Positions 26,501 to 38,291 are shown, numbered from the stretch's first letter. The stretch is 64,000 nt of DNA from Eutrigla gurnardus (GCA_963514095.1 OY741281.1:12702882-12766881); one strand, 5' to 3'. The notes: a model not told the origin generated them from the sequence alone. A program made the numbers and translations.

Positions 26501-27429
26501 GAGAGCCATCGACCTGATCAGACAACACGGCAACATTGAGGAGATCCTGGAAAACATTGACTCCAGCGTAAGTTGATGCGTGCCGCGACCCACAAGTTCA
26601 GGCAGTTAAACGAAGGAGTTTGGTTCTGATTCTTTGTTTGCATCTTGCTTGCCTTCGTGCAGAAGCACCCCGCTCCTGAGGACTGGCTGTACAAAGAGGC
26701 CAGACATTTGTTTTTGAATGCAGAAGTGGTGGATTGCTCCACAGTGGATTTAAAGTGGAGTGAGCCGGATGAGGAGGCACTGATCCAGTTCATGTGTGAG
26801 GAGAAACAGTTCAGGTGAACCAGCAGCAGACTCATTTCAGCACATTCGATTCATCGTCTTGGCTTGCTTATTAAGTTTTCTTGCATTGATGATCAGTGGT
26901 TGTTGCTATGGCATGTCTAGTTGGTTATTATTACTAGAATAGTCATTCTGCATACGTTTTTATTAATTGATTGTTTGATTTGTCTATGTGTGTGCAGTGA
27001 GGACAGGATGCGTAACGGCTGTAAGAAGATTTTGAAGAGCCGACAGGGCAGCACACAGGGACGACTGGACTCTTTCTTCTCTGTCACTGGATCTCTGTCC
27101 TCCAAACGGAAGGTACGTTTAGAACAACTACAGTGCAGCAACGTGTTTCCAAAATGATGGGGTGATTGTACTTAATTATTAATCCATCACTTAAAGCAGT
27201 ATTTCATGTGCAGGACCCCAAATCTTTATCTAATCCTCTTTTTTTTTTTAACTGTAAAGAGTAAACAAATGTGTTCAGAAGCAAGTTTCTGTTGTACATG
27301 TTCTATTATTTTCTGACTTTTTGACTAATTTGTGATCTTCCTTTACCGTAGGAGCCTGAGCTCAAAGGATCAGCAAAAAAGAAGCAGAAGACTGGAGCCA
27401 CGCCAGGCAAATTTAGGAAGGGGAAATAG
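23570..27429 (+). CDS. fen1: Flap endonuclease 1
   Basis: Structure-specific 5' nuclease that removes 5' flaps during Okazaki-fragment maturation and long-patch base excision repair. Coding exons 23570-23651, 24215-24317, 24452-24554, 24967-25030, 25226-25335, 25706-25842, 26163-26229, 26436-26567, 26663-26814, 26998-27112 and 27352-27429 join in phase into 380 residues, exactly the human length. The N-terminus MGIHGLTKLIADQAPGAI is canonical and must start at Met1 for Gly2 to reach DNA. Metal ligands are visible: Asp34 (RKIAIDAS), Asp86 (YVFDGKPP), the EAEAS glutamates, ATEDMD and LGCDYC. The PCNA-binding box QGRLDSFF and the basic tail KKKQKTGATPGKFRKGK are intact. The coding region is split into 11 exons, whereas the human coding sequence is one exon. 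A noncoding exon precedes the ATG exon. Confidence 0.97.
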
Positions 27430-27678
27430 ACTGTACACAGCTCTCCTTGACTCCTTTGGGAAGTCATTAATGGAATGAAAAACATCTCTTAACTAAAGAG
27501 TACAAAAACGAACATAGAGCTCCAAGTGAGGCAGGAGGAGGCTGCAACATGATGAAGAGGTTGTGTGTGATGATTAGTTCAGCTCCCAACTCTGCACGTA
27601 CAAGACCAAACATGATTTTGTTGGTGTTTAAAAAAAAACATGTTTGAGGGTTTTATCAAAGTGTGTTTTCTGTTATTG

Positions 27679-27684
27679 AATAAA
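27679..27684 (+). terminator. Candidate fen1 poly(A) signal
   Basis: AATAAA about 250 bp after the fen1 stop codon, inside a short 3' UTR. Confidence 0.6.
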
Positions 27685-29559
27685 AGTAATGAAGACGTTT
27701 TGTAGAGCTTCGCGTTATCAGCCTTTTGATTTGTTAACTGATGTGCCCTTGAGCAGACAGGACTGTCATCTCTTTGGCAACTCTCCTCCTGTACCACAAA
27801 CAGACTCAACTTAACTGCACCACAGCGTCCCTGCAGGTTCACGACGTGCAGCACCGTGTCACTCAAAGCACCAGTTCACTTCTTCTGTACAAGCAACAGT
27901 ATAGTTAAAAGAATAAATAATGTACATGAATTAAATAAGAGCATATCCTTCTGTAAGCCTGGACTTTTATATTTCCATGGACTTTATATGATTAAAAAAG
28001 TTCTCAACCAGTTAATATCTAATTACAGTGGAAAGCATATGTTTCCCCACAGAGCATTTTATATTTGGGTTACATACACTGTCAACTAAATAGAAATACC
28101 CTGAATATAAGTTATTGTTTGCACTCACGGCAACTCGCATAACAAGATCAAAACCTGTTTTTGAAATAAAGAAATGTTAATCAGCAGTGTGATGAGAGCG
28201 CCTCTAGAGGACATCAAATTCACTACAGGACAACTCAAAAGTAATCATCATGGCCACTAGGCTGCTTTCCCACTGTGTTTTTGTGTTTGTACGTCTCTAA
28301 ATGTGACGAGAGACTTTAGTTTTATCCGTTTCTTAAGAACCAATCTGCAGAAGAGAAGTGGTGCAGGGTGAAGTAATGTACAAACCACCAAGTTAATGCT
28401 GAGAGCTTTGAAGTTCACACGGGAAGTTGGTTTGTCGCCTTGCAGTGTTCTCAATAGGGCATACAACTTTCTGCAATAAGATATAATTATTGGTTAATAC
28501 AATTTTAATTTCAAGGTACAAGTGATGTGTATCCTATGTTTGTTTGGAAATTACATACTTTTTACATTATTGTGAATCTTCCAATTTGTAGGATTGGAAA
28601 TTGTCACCTGGACATCAGTTTATATTTGAAGGCAACATTTGAAGGTTTGGGATGTTTTAGGATTTCCCATTAAGCAGAAGGTAACTACAATCTAAAATGT
28701 AATTATACTTACTTAAATCACATTAGTGTACTTTACTAATTTCTCACTATCCTGTTGATTTAACTCATGAAATGTGAGTAAGTACTCATTTTTCCTTAAA
28801 GAGCTGTAATACTAGATTAATCTGAGTAAACGGGACAAAGCAGAAGGTTTTGGGTCTCTTGATAAGTTATTCAACTTCACTAAGTATTTCCATTTGTCAG
28901 CCATTTCTTTACTCACAACTGAGTTCTGGTGTTTTGGTGTTTTTTACAGCTTCTAAACAGACAACCATCACTGATGCAGTGGACATGTAAGTTTTGTACA
29001 TGTGAAAAGAGAAGGCAAATACTTTGTAGACGGAAACATGGTTGTTACACAAGAACATCACCATTACCAAATGTTTATGAAGTCCTTTAATGCATCTATC
29101 ATGAGCACACTCCCAGATCCATGATCATTGTGATGCCACAAAAAATGTGTTCCAGTGTCAACTTTGTGATTTCAAAGAGCCATGTGCAGAAAAAAATGTT
29201 TGTGGAGTTTAGTAAATGAAAGCTTGATTGAGTATTTGACATTAGCAGTCTTGTGAAAATACAGCAGGCGCCTTTGGAGAAGTCAAGATGATTGCAAACA
29301 ACCTCTTTGTATATATATCCAAATGTGTGTTTCAAAATGTTCTAAATGTTTTTATTGTAAAATTGTATTTGTTTCCACGATGTGGCCATGGTTGAAGACA
29401 CAATTACAACACTAATCACCACTTATCTTTCTATGCAGATTACTTTCTTCTTTATGTTGGGGACATTTCCACTGAGCTCTCCTTTTTTCTAGGGATGTTT
29501 AACTCCAATATCCCACAAAAAAAGCTGTTTGGTTAAGTTTGGTTCCATCATCGCTCATC

Positions 29560-30205
29560 TAATGCTGGTTTGGCAATCCATAGGAAAAATGATGGTCATT
29601 CATAAATATCATTTGCATGTCTACCTCCATCACACTGGGTGGTAAGCCTGTTACCACCCATTGAGAGGCACTCTAAGTCACAACTTAGAGCACCTCGCGA
29701 TGTCTATGGAGATCCCTGGGGCTCTAACACGGACATTCACCCAATACACAGACTTTATACCTCAGGCACTCAGAATAGTCTTCCATCCAAACTGTATTCT
29801 CTAATTACTCAGTCCACAGCACAATTGAGAGTTTCTAGAAGTTGGGAAAGGATTTAGGTCTTCCCAATATCAACTGGTTTAGGGTATGGTCGGACATTCA
29901 ACTTGCTTAGAAACCCTGATCATCAAATGATACACTATCATTTTGTTTCACCCCACAGAAGCTCGGCAAGTTTTCACCAAGTCACTGGTAGCTTTCTGCG
30001 TCTAGTATACTATCTGGTCCTGTGTATGCTATCCTGTGTAAATGTGTTTTTATTTTATTTTGGTTATTATTATGTTGTTATCAACTTTCATGTATAAGCA
30101 TCCTCTTTCTGTGTTGTTTGTTCTTTGTCTTCTACACTCCAACTGGTCTGTATATTCTATTTTGTTTGTTTAAAATTACAATAAAACTTGGATCACAAAA
30201 AGAAA
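29560..30205 (+). mobile_element. 3' end of an old L1-clade LINE
   Basis: Frame-broken remnant with the L1/Tx1-clade C-terminal pattern: a W-x-x-DLGLPNINW-like stretch, then LASRNPDHQMIHYHF, and a 3' end running into CAATAAAACTTGGATCAC and an A-rich tail. An internal deletion of about 110 bp separates this copy from those at 48,600 and 58,800. It lies just upstream of Siglec gene A. Confidence 0.7.
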
Positions 30206-30687
30206 AATCAAAATGAAAGACTTTTTCTTTAACATTTGATCTCTTGAGGTGACGCAATGAGTTGTGTCATTTGAAACAACGATTCCAAGGTGTTGTAATA
30301 TCTGACTTCCTTTCTCAGGGCCATGTGATGTGGTGCAGCTTTGTCACCAAGCAATGAGCTTCTTTGCTTAAACAGTCCTCTTTCTATACCTGCTTGGATC
30401 GGTGGTTAGTTGCAGTCCTGCTAAACAGAAATAACACAACACAATTTTTTTTCTAGCTGCTGACTCGTTTGGTAAGGAAACATTTCACCAATTTTACTGT
30501 TGCGTTTTTGAAACAGTGTGTAAAAAACATTGAACTCAAGGTGATTGTGGTTGTGCTTGTACAAGTGGATTTGAAGTGAGGAAGTTGCTTTAATAGATAG
30601 TGAATGTTTTGTAAAAATGCAATAAGTGATATATGATTAATTGAACTGAAAAGTAACTGTGATATTGTGTTTGCAAATCCAGGGATT
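30206..30687 (+). promoter_or_regulatory. Probable promoter and leader of Siglec gene A
   Basis: GACTTCCTTT at 30304-30313 is a PU.1/ETS-type site (AAAGGAAGTC on the other strand), which suits a leukocyte receptor. A donor-like CGTTTG|GTAAGG near 30,470 could close a noncoding first exon. The same elements recur before genes D (GACTTCCTTT at 49428) and E (59646) but not before C. Confidence 0.4.
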
Positions 30688-33600
30688 ATGTTTCTGTCTT
30701 TGAATATGGTAACAACCAGCGTGTTACTGAGTTTCCTCCTCGTTCCAGGTGAGCCGTTTGTTCTTTGAAGATATTAAAATCCTCAGGTTGAAATTGAAAA
30801 AGTAACTTTTCCTCATTCTGTCAATCATGAAACTAATTTAATAGTGTGTGGGCCTGTTCTAAGGACATTGTGAACTGTGAGAGCAGAGCAGATAGAGTTA
30901 ACTTTCCCCAACTGTTTATGTCCTGACTGTAAAATGAAACAAGAGGGGAGAAAAGAGATCCAGAATGCTGCTTATGTTTTATGTTTGTTTATCATGAACG
31001 TTCCTTTCAGGCAGATTTTTAATCATGAATGTGTTTCACAGGATCTTTGGCTGGTTGTGCTCTGGATGCAGATCTATTAATTACAGCACCTCAGGAGATG
31101 GACGCACTGAGAGGATCATGTTTGCAGATCCCATGTTACTTTAGTGCAAAAAACGGTGAAGAATTCAGCAACAGAAAAAAAAACACCGGAGTGTGGCTCA
31201 AAACTTCCCCCTATTTTAAAAACCCCCCAGAAAATGTGATTTTCAACAGTAGCGTGGACGTTGGCGACAATCCAATAAGTATCACTAGGAACCTGAATCA
31301 GAGAAACTGCACCACATTGTTTTCCAGTTTAATCACATTTAACACAGACGTGTATTACTTCAGGGTGGAGAAGGAAGGGTTCGTGGCAACAGCTATTTGC
31401 AATCCTGTTACTATAACAGTTCACGGTAAGGGAGTTTTGGTTATATTTGTAATGTTATTGTCTTTTGGCTTAAAGAGCAAACACGGCTTGCTTTATCTAA
31501 ATATACTGTAGGATGATCAACAGCATTAGTTGGGGCCAAATGTTACAGAAAGCAGCTTGTGATCAGTCAGGAAATATTATATATTGTATTTTTACACTAC
31601 TATTTAAAAGCATGCATGTTAGTCTGACCCAATTTAGAATAGGGAAGTTGCATGGGGTGACATTCTTTCCTCCTTTCACATTTATTAACGAAGGACAAAA
31701 TCTACCTACATCCCCATGCATTTGGAACAGGTTTTAATGTCCCCTAATGAGGGTTTTTCGTGGATGAAAGCGACTGAATTTCCATTACAGTTTGACAATG
31801 AGGGGGTCAGATTTGTAGATGTTGATCACACATTTTTAATGGACTGTATTCTTAGTGTAAAATGTGTGATTTGAACCCACAGATTCTCCTCCAGGGCCCA
31901 CTATTGAGGTCCCAGGTGATCTGATTGAGAACGAGTCTGTCACTATAACCTGCTCAGCATTCACTCCCTGTCCACGCTCCCCTCCCAAACTCACCTGGAG
32001 TCTCCAACGTGACCCTCACAACATAATAGAGGAAAACGCAAAACTAACCTTAACTACAAAAATCCAGAAGACCCTCACTCTGTCAGACAAACATGATGGA
32101 TTGAACATCACCTGTTCTGCCAGATATCCTGTGGGTGAAGGAGAAGACAAGACAGCAGAGAAGAGAAAGACTCTCAGTGTTTCATGTAAGATAACCGGAG
32201 TTTGTTATTGGATCCTTCCGGCACATTATGATTCATGAGATACCAGCTGGTTTTCATGAATAAAGTTAATCTCACATTTTCCTCAGATGCTCCCAAGGAC
32301 ACCTTAGTGTCCATCAGTCCACCGGGATCGGTGTCATCAGGGAGCAGGGTGAACCTGACCTGCTCCAGCAGAGCCAAGCCTCCTGTCAGCCACTTCACCT
32401 GGTTCAAGAGCAGCAAAGACAGTACCCCGGTATCTGAAGGAGACTTTTACAGCATTAATGCTGATGATCGAGGAATTTATTACTGTAAGGCAACAAATAA
32501 GCTTGGTACACAAATATCACCGGAGTTCCAACTGAAGAATGAAGGTAAACAGACCCAAACGTGACCACAGAATCCAGTTGTGAATTATAAGCATCATAAT
32601 GTCAGTTTAATATGAAAGCTGGATGACCAGCTATGATTCTTATTAACTTGACTGAGTCACTCATTTTTGCTGCTGCAGGACTCTCTTCAGCATGGTGGAT
32701 AGTTGTTGTAGTGATCATTGTGCTCATCTGTGCAGGTGTTGCCATTTGGTAAGTATCTCAAATCAATTTAATATCCAGATGTATCCACCTAAAATGAATA
32801 ACAACTATTTGATACTGTTGATTAGTCTACTTTGACTGGATATCTTCAAGAAAGGACATTTCAGAGTCAGTTTTACATTCATATCTTGTTTTTAAACTGA
32901 TATTTCAAAGTGGGGTTCCTCAGGGTTCAACATTTTGGAGCCTCTAGATCCAGACTGAGTGAATCATTCAAGTAGTAGTACATCAAATGTGTGTAATACA
33001 ATCAGGAATGGTATTGCTCAAACAATGGGTGAAAGACTGAACGTGATCAAGGCTTCAAATCCCAAGCTGTGAAATGGCTTGCTTTTACGTGTTTATTCTT
33101 ATTGTATCATTCAGTGTTGTCTTTTTCTGTATTTTATTGATGATTATGATGAGCATTATTATTACCCAGAAAAAGCTGACAGCCCTCTTGTGTCTTACAG
33201 GTGGATAAAGTCAAAACACCGAGCTTCACAACCAGACACAACATCCCAACGGAAACAGGTAGGACCACATTATAGAATTGTCTGTTATGAATATGTTTTA
33301 ACTAGTCACAGTATCATAAGATATAGACTGGACTGAATAGTTCTGAATAGTTCTGATTTGGAAATCTGTAGTTCACATGAGAGAATCTGTGCTTAAAGTA
33401 AAAAAAAAGCTGCTATTTAACAATAATATTTGAATTTAAATACTTCCTTTGTGTTGATTCTACATAAATTCCATCACTTTACATTTAAATAACTATTATA
33501 AGATACTTTATTCTTAAGAAGAAAGAAAGCGATTAATTGCGATTAATTACGGCAAATTGTGTGATAAATTAGTTAATTTTTTTTTAATCGATTGACAGCA

Positions 33601-34377
33601 CTAATATATACATTTTTCCAACTTTTGTTTTCCATCGCTGTGTCCACTTAAAGCTGATGATCTGCTTATTATTGCATTATTAAAGTTGTGGGAGCTGAGT
33701 GAGAGACTAAATGAGGGGAACTAAAGGAAGTAGATGAAGGTTCCTCATAACATTTCTTGTTATGCGGAAGTGCAATATCTCAAATACATATACTATGTAA
33801 TATATTTAGTGTTTGATATCCAGTATGTGTATGCGCCGTCAGAATTGCTACTTAATTTCATTGTTGTCCTGGTCTTCCTGTCCTCGTCTGGTCTTCCTGT
33901 CCTCGTCTGCCCACCTGCTTGTTGTCTGTTTAGTTTCTTGTGTATTTTGTCCCGGTCTGTGCCAAGTTGCCTTTTTTTCCAGTGTCTATGGTCCTTCCTA
34001 GTGTTTAAGTTTAAGTTTTAGTTATTAAAGCTCGACTTTTGTTTGAGTTTAGCTGCCTGCCTTCTTTTCTGCATTTGGGTCCACTTTCTGTATTCTGCCA
34101 TCTTGACAGTCAAATAAAATTGTAATAATCTGATTTGGTTCGTTTTTCACAGGGCTTAAACGTTGAGGAGCCAGCTGTTCAAGAGCCAGCCAGAGCAACA
34201 GAAACAGGAGACATCCATTATGGAGAGATTCACTTCTCCAGGTATAGCCCTGGACCGTCCTCAGTGCAGGACAGTGGACAGCAGCAGGACACACTGTATG
34301 CACAGGTCAACGTGTCCAAGACCGCAACGACTAGTGGCGGCCCAGAGGATCTCTACGCTGAAGTGAAAAAAAAATGA
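30688..34377 (+). CDS. Siglec-like Ig receptor A, long inhibitory-type tail
   Basis: Type I receptor of 452 residues from seven exons: 30688-30748 (signal peptide), 31042-31425 (V-set), 31883-32185 (C2), 32287-32544 (C2), 32679-32748 (TM), 33201-33258 and 34153-34377 (tail). All joins are in phase. The V-set shows Siglec hallmarks: GSCLQIPC with the extra Cys used for the V-C2 disulfide (partner in FTPCPRSPPKLTW of domain 2), and an F-strand YYFRVE whose Arg is at the sialic-acid contact position. N-glycosylation sites include FNSS, RNCT, LNIT and VNLT. The TM (SSAWWIVVVVIIVLI) is uncharged. The tail carries IHYGEI (ITIM), TLYAQV (ITSM) and DLYAEV, which should recruit SHP phosphatases. The closest families are CD33-related Siglecs and teleost CD22/MAG-like proteins. 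Ligand binding is inferred. AATAAA at 34651-34656 may end the message. Confidence 0.88.
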
Positions 34378-34859
34378 GCTCAACGACATGAATGTTTTTA
34401 AAGAAATATTCTATTATTATTACATGGAAATATTTCTTTAACAAGCTGCAGTTCTGAATTAATATATAATTTTAATTGGGACATTTTGAATGTATTTTTT
34501 ATCCAGTTCTTACAGGTTTGACAGGTTCACAGGTGGATTCTGGTTGCTTATGATTGATAATTGAGTTTTATTTCATTTGCATTGCTGAGCGAACAAACTG
34601 CACAGGCTTTTAGTTATGAATTATGTCTCTAATGCATGGAAGTCTATGAAATAAATTGCACTCATAATGTTCCATTCATCAAATTATTGAATTCATGTTT
34701 CCTAAACTTAAAATAGGAATACTTAACTATAAAGTACTTTGTAAAGCACAGGGATCATTATAGAAATAATCCAAATAGATAATATCAAGATGACATATTG
34801 TGAAAATGAGTTGAGTATAAATGAATCAGAGTAGTAGATTACGTGTTCTGACAGTTTAA
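34378..34859. other. 3' flank of gene A
   Basis: 3' UTR-like AT-rich sequence that matches the flank after gene E (63,710 onward). It ends at TTAA 34856-34859, the piggyBac target site. Confidence 0.6.
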
Positions 34860-36721
34860 CCCTTTAACAACCCCACCAAGAAAAAAGCAATGGAAAATTT
34901 ATTTTTTTGCATTTCTTATTTCCTTGGGTGAGTAATGACCACATCAATGATTTTTTTTTCAACAGACCCTTTGGTTTTTAAAATATTGACCTCTACCGAA
35001 TGGTTGAGATATCACTTTATGGTTTAAGTCCGGAATTTCATACAAATACCAAAAACAAGTCCAAAAGTTTTTTTTATTTGAAAAAGTCAAATAAAATACT
35101 AATTTATAAAGAAATAAACAACAAGAAATATCCATGGCATTGGATACACTTTATTTCTGGTAGTATGCCACAAAACACTGCTGGTTTTCATTTCAACAAA
35201 GGAAAATACTGCATCAAACAAGGAAATACTACATTTCTAATTTTTCATCTTGACTACATCTGTGTCAAGGTGCAACAGCACAAAATTCTTACATTCTGTC
35301 CACTTCTGATTGGATGCTACTATGCAAAACATTCATTTTTGCCTTCAAAAACAAAAAAAACCTAATGCAAAACAAAGGAAACATTTGCATTTCTTACTTC
35401 AATATCTCAACAAACCTCGTCTGTGGTGGTGCAACAGCACTAACGTTTTTTGGGTCACAAGATCCACATTTCTGGTGGATTGATTGAACCAGTGTTGCTG
35501 GTTTCCATTTAAACTTGAAAAAAACATTGCAAACATATGCCAAACATATTAAAACATTACCCTTAAACCTCAACACACCTCATCTGTGTGACTGTGCAAC
35601 AGCACAAATGCTTTTTGAGCATTGCATCCACTTTACCTCTGGTGATATGCTACAAAGCATTCCTGGTTTGTGTTCAAACACAGGAAAACATTGCATTTCC
35701 CACACTTCCACCTTGACACTCCCTTTGGACAGAGGTTGCATCGCCCCCGCTTGTCACAGTGAAGAGGCCAGTGTCCCAGGTTGTCGTAGCGCACATCTGG
35801 TTGTGGTTTTGGTTGTGAGGGTCTTGGGGTGTAGCCTTTCTTCTGTTGTGGTGGAGCACTCAGTGAGGGTCGGCCCACTTTGGATGCTGGCTTGTTGACT
35901 TGGTTCAAGCTGTGGGCAACTGCCATGCGGAACCTTTTGAGAGACATCGGTTTCTGGCTCAGTAGGCCACAGTCCCTCTTGTAGACCAGCCAGGAATTTG
36001 CGATGCACAGATCAAGGATGTATCCAAACAGAGGAAGATACCATCTCCTTGACTTGGCTGGGGTCTTGTACAGGTGTACTAGCATGTCGGAAAGATCAAT
36101 TCCTCCCATATGCTCATTGTAGGCAGGGATGAGTGACGGGCATGGGATGTTGATCTTTGCTCTGGACTCTTTGCTCCACCGTTTCACAGTTGAAAAAGGC
36201 ATGATCCCACAGGCATTGCTCAGAATGTTGACACATTTGTTGTCAAACCATTTTACTGCAAGCACCCCTTCAGCAGACCTGTAATCACAGGCTCCACGTC
36301 CCCTCTTCATCAGGTCTTTGTCTGCCATCAAGGGAGCTCCACCAGTACGGTTTGGTCGTACGGTGCCGATGCACTTGACGCTCAGGGAGGTGTGCAAGGG
36401 TTGGACCAAGCTGAAACTTGTGAAATAGTTGTCACAAAAGACAACAGACAGCTGAGGCTCTTCTATGGTTTTGCATAGGGTTGTCACCACTTTGGCTCCT
36501 AGAGGTAGCGTCTGCTCCTGTTCACTGAGGGCAACATTGAAGAACGTGGACATCCCTTGATACAGCAGCAAGTCGTGGATGATGCCAGATGAACTTGCTC
36601 GGCAGAACAACTTAAAGCCCCACTTGTCTGGCTTGTTGGCGATATATTGGGGGAGAGTGCCAGCCCTCGTGCCTTTATATGCTACCATGACCTCATCCAC
36701 ACTGTGCTTGTAAGTGGATGG
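34860..36721 (-). mobile_element. piggyBac element, 5' part deleted
   Basis: The left boundary is TTAA followed by CCCTTTAACAACCCC, a typical piggyBac terminus at the required TTAA target. The other terminus is missing: the element stops mid-transposase and runs straight into Siglec B exon-3 sequence at about 36,722. One deletion therefore removed the transposase N-terminus together with the front of gene B. The part between 35,133 and 35,700 holds diverged ~160-bp repeats. Confidence 0.85.
35633..36721 (-). pseudogene. piggyBac transposase, N-terminally truncated
   Basis: The frame is open from the breakpoint to its stop, about 362 residues. It reads STYKHSVDEVMVAYKGTRAG, then NKPDKWGFKLFCRA, FCDNYFTSFSLVQ, YNEHMGGIDLSDML and a C-terminal Cys-rich finger (CNLCPKG...WKCGKCNVFLC). 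These match the DDE_Tnp_1_7 domain of PGBD-like transposases. Two Asp of the catalytic triad can be placed (DNYFTS and GGIDLSD); I do not see the first in its usual position. Without its N-terminal portion and second terminus the copy should not move by itself. The open frame suggests a young insertion or later relaxed decay. Confidence 0.85.
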
Positions 36722-38198
36722 TATCAGACCCTCACTCTGTCAGACGAACATGATGGGTTGAACATCACCTGTTCTGCCAGATATCCTGTGGATGAAGGAG
36801 AAGAAAAGACAGCAAAGAGGAGAAAGACTCTCAGTGTTTCATGTAAGATAACCGGAGTTTGTTATTGGATCCTTCTGACACATTATGATTCATGAGATAC
36901 CAGCTGGTTTTCATGAATAAAGTTAATCTCACATTTTCCTCAGATGCTCCCAAGGACACCTTAGTGTCCATCAGTCCACCGGGATCGGTGTCATCAGGGA
37001 GCAGGCTTCGTGGACAGTTGTAAGGATCATTGTGCTGATGATGATCATCTGTGCAGGTGTTGCCATTTGGTAAGTATCTCAAATCAATTTAATATCCAGA
37101 TGTATCCACCTAAAATGAATAACAACTATTTGATACTGTTGATTAGTCTACTTTGACTGGATATCTTCAAGCAAGGACATTGCAGAGTCTGTTTTACATT
37201 CATATCTTGTTTTTAAACTGATAATTCAAAGTGGGGTTCCTCAGGGTTCAACATTTTGCAGCCTCTAGATCCAGACTGAGTGAATCCTTCAAGTATATTT
37301 ATTGTCAATACTCAGAATTTTGGATTTGTTTTTATTCTATATAACAGCATCAAATGTGTGTAATACAATCAGGAATAGTATTGCTCAAACAATGGGTGAA
37401 AGACTAAATGTGATCAAGGCTTCAAATCCCAAGCTGTGAAATGGCTTGCTTTTACATGTTTATTCTTATTGTAATTGTTGTCTTTTTCTGTATTTTATTG
37501 ATGATTATGATGAGCATTATTATTACCCAGAAAAAACTGACAGTCCTCTTGTGTCTTAAGGGCTGATTATGCTTCCGCGTAGTGATAACGCAACGGCAAC
37601 GCAACGGCAACGCAACGGCCACGCAGTTGCTTGGAGACCGTGATGGTTCTTCGTTGGGTTTACGTGTCGAAATGCAATTCAATGCCACACCGGGAAAGGG
37701 CGCTATGTTTTTTGTAAAGACTGACCGACCGACCGAGACTCTTGACGTATATCGTCGTAGCCTCGTTATAGCCTATTTGTTTACTTTCCGGCTTTAAACG
37801 TCCATATTTTTTCAGAACTTGGTGTTTTATTTCTTTGTGCAAAAGTGACAAGGTGCAAACAATAAAACGAGGTGAAAACAATAAAAGTAGCCTTTTAAAA
37901 GTTTAAATGGCGGTGTTTATGAGTGGAAACCGGATAGCGGTCTCCAGCGGATGTAGTTAGCGGACCAATCACAGCCAAAGCCGCTGCGTTGGTGTTGCGT
38001 CGCCTTGACGCGCGTCTAGGATTTTTGGGAGGTACACGTCAGGCCCTTGCGTTGGACGTAAGGGGGGTCCGCAAGGACGTAAGGGGTCCGCAAGCCCCCT
38101 TGCGTTGTGTCGACGCGGAAGCATAACTCAGCCTTTACAGGTGGATAAAGTCAAAACACCGAGCTTCACAACCAGACACAACATCCCAACGGAAACAG
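36722..38198 (+). pseudogene. Siglec-like copy B, remnant
   Basis: Only the end of exon 3 (36722-36842), a fused exon 4/5 (36944-37069) and exon 6 (38141-38198) survive. In the fused exon a deletion joins the start of the third Ig domain (GSVSSGSR) directly to the TM exon, and the frame then hits TAA. The TM sequence is of the Arg-bearing C/D type, while exon 6 is of the A/E type (CAACGGAAACAG). A Harbinger MITE sits a few bases before the exon-6 acceptor. No signal peptide, V-set or tail exon 7 is present. Confidence 0.85.
37559..38134 (+). mobile_element. Harbinger-type MITE, copy 1
   Basis: A 576-bp element with terminal inverted repeats (AGGGCTGATTATGC at the left; the right end reads AGGCTGAGTTATGC on the other strand) flanked by a TTA target-site duplication at 37556-37558 and 38135-38137. 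The TTA duplication and the size suit a non-autonomous PIF/Harbinger element. It interrupts intron 5 of Siglec B right at the acceptor. Its internal ORFs are not conserved proteins. Confidence 0.85.
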
Positions 38199-38291
38199 GT
38201 AGGACCACACGAATTGTGTGACTGGACTGAATAGTTCCTCATTACTAAAATAGATTAATCAGAAATAAGATGAAACATTTATACATATCTA

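Larger units (their letters stand above)
27960..34500 (+). repeat. Tandem unit 1 of the Siglec array
   Basis: From GGACTTTTATATTTCC near 27,961 onward this DNA is repeated near 43,860 and 54,117. Upstream flank, introns and exons are all nearly identical between units, so the duplications are recent. This unit lacks the LINE found in the other two flanks. It also differs by small indels: the DNA near 28,930-28,975 is replaced in the others, and they carry an extra ~270 bp block after the position matching 29,405. Confidence 0.9.

Noticed and set aside
31513..31737. 74-residue ORF in intron 2 of every Siglec copy
   Set aside because: It sits between good splice sites in near-identical intron DNA and resembles no protein family.
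32174..32416. Antisense ORF of ~80 residues repeated in all Siglec copies
   Set aside because: It lies opposite exon 4 and is conserved only because the exon is. It has no start context, splice support or known domain.
33734..34021. Hydrophobic ORF (LLLNFIVVLVFLSSS) before exon 7
   Set aside because: It falls in intron 6 and varies by indels among copies. The Phe/Leu/Ser-rich text comes from a T-rich, CT-rich repeat, not a membrane protein.
33200..34377. ITAM in the Siglec tails
   Set aside because: DIHYGEI fits half of an ITAM, but the next Tyr motif is more than 20 residues away, far beyond the 6-8 residue spacing an ITAM needs.
37660..37881. 73-residue ORF found in both Harbinger copies
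   Set aside because: It is shared because the two MITEs are copies of each other; the sequence has no transposase or other recognisable motif.
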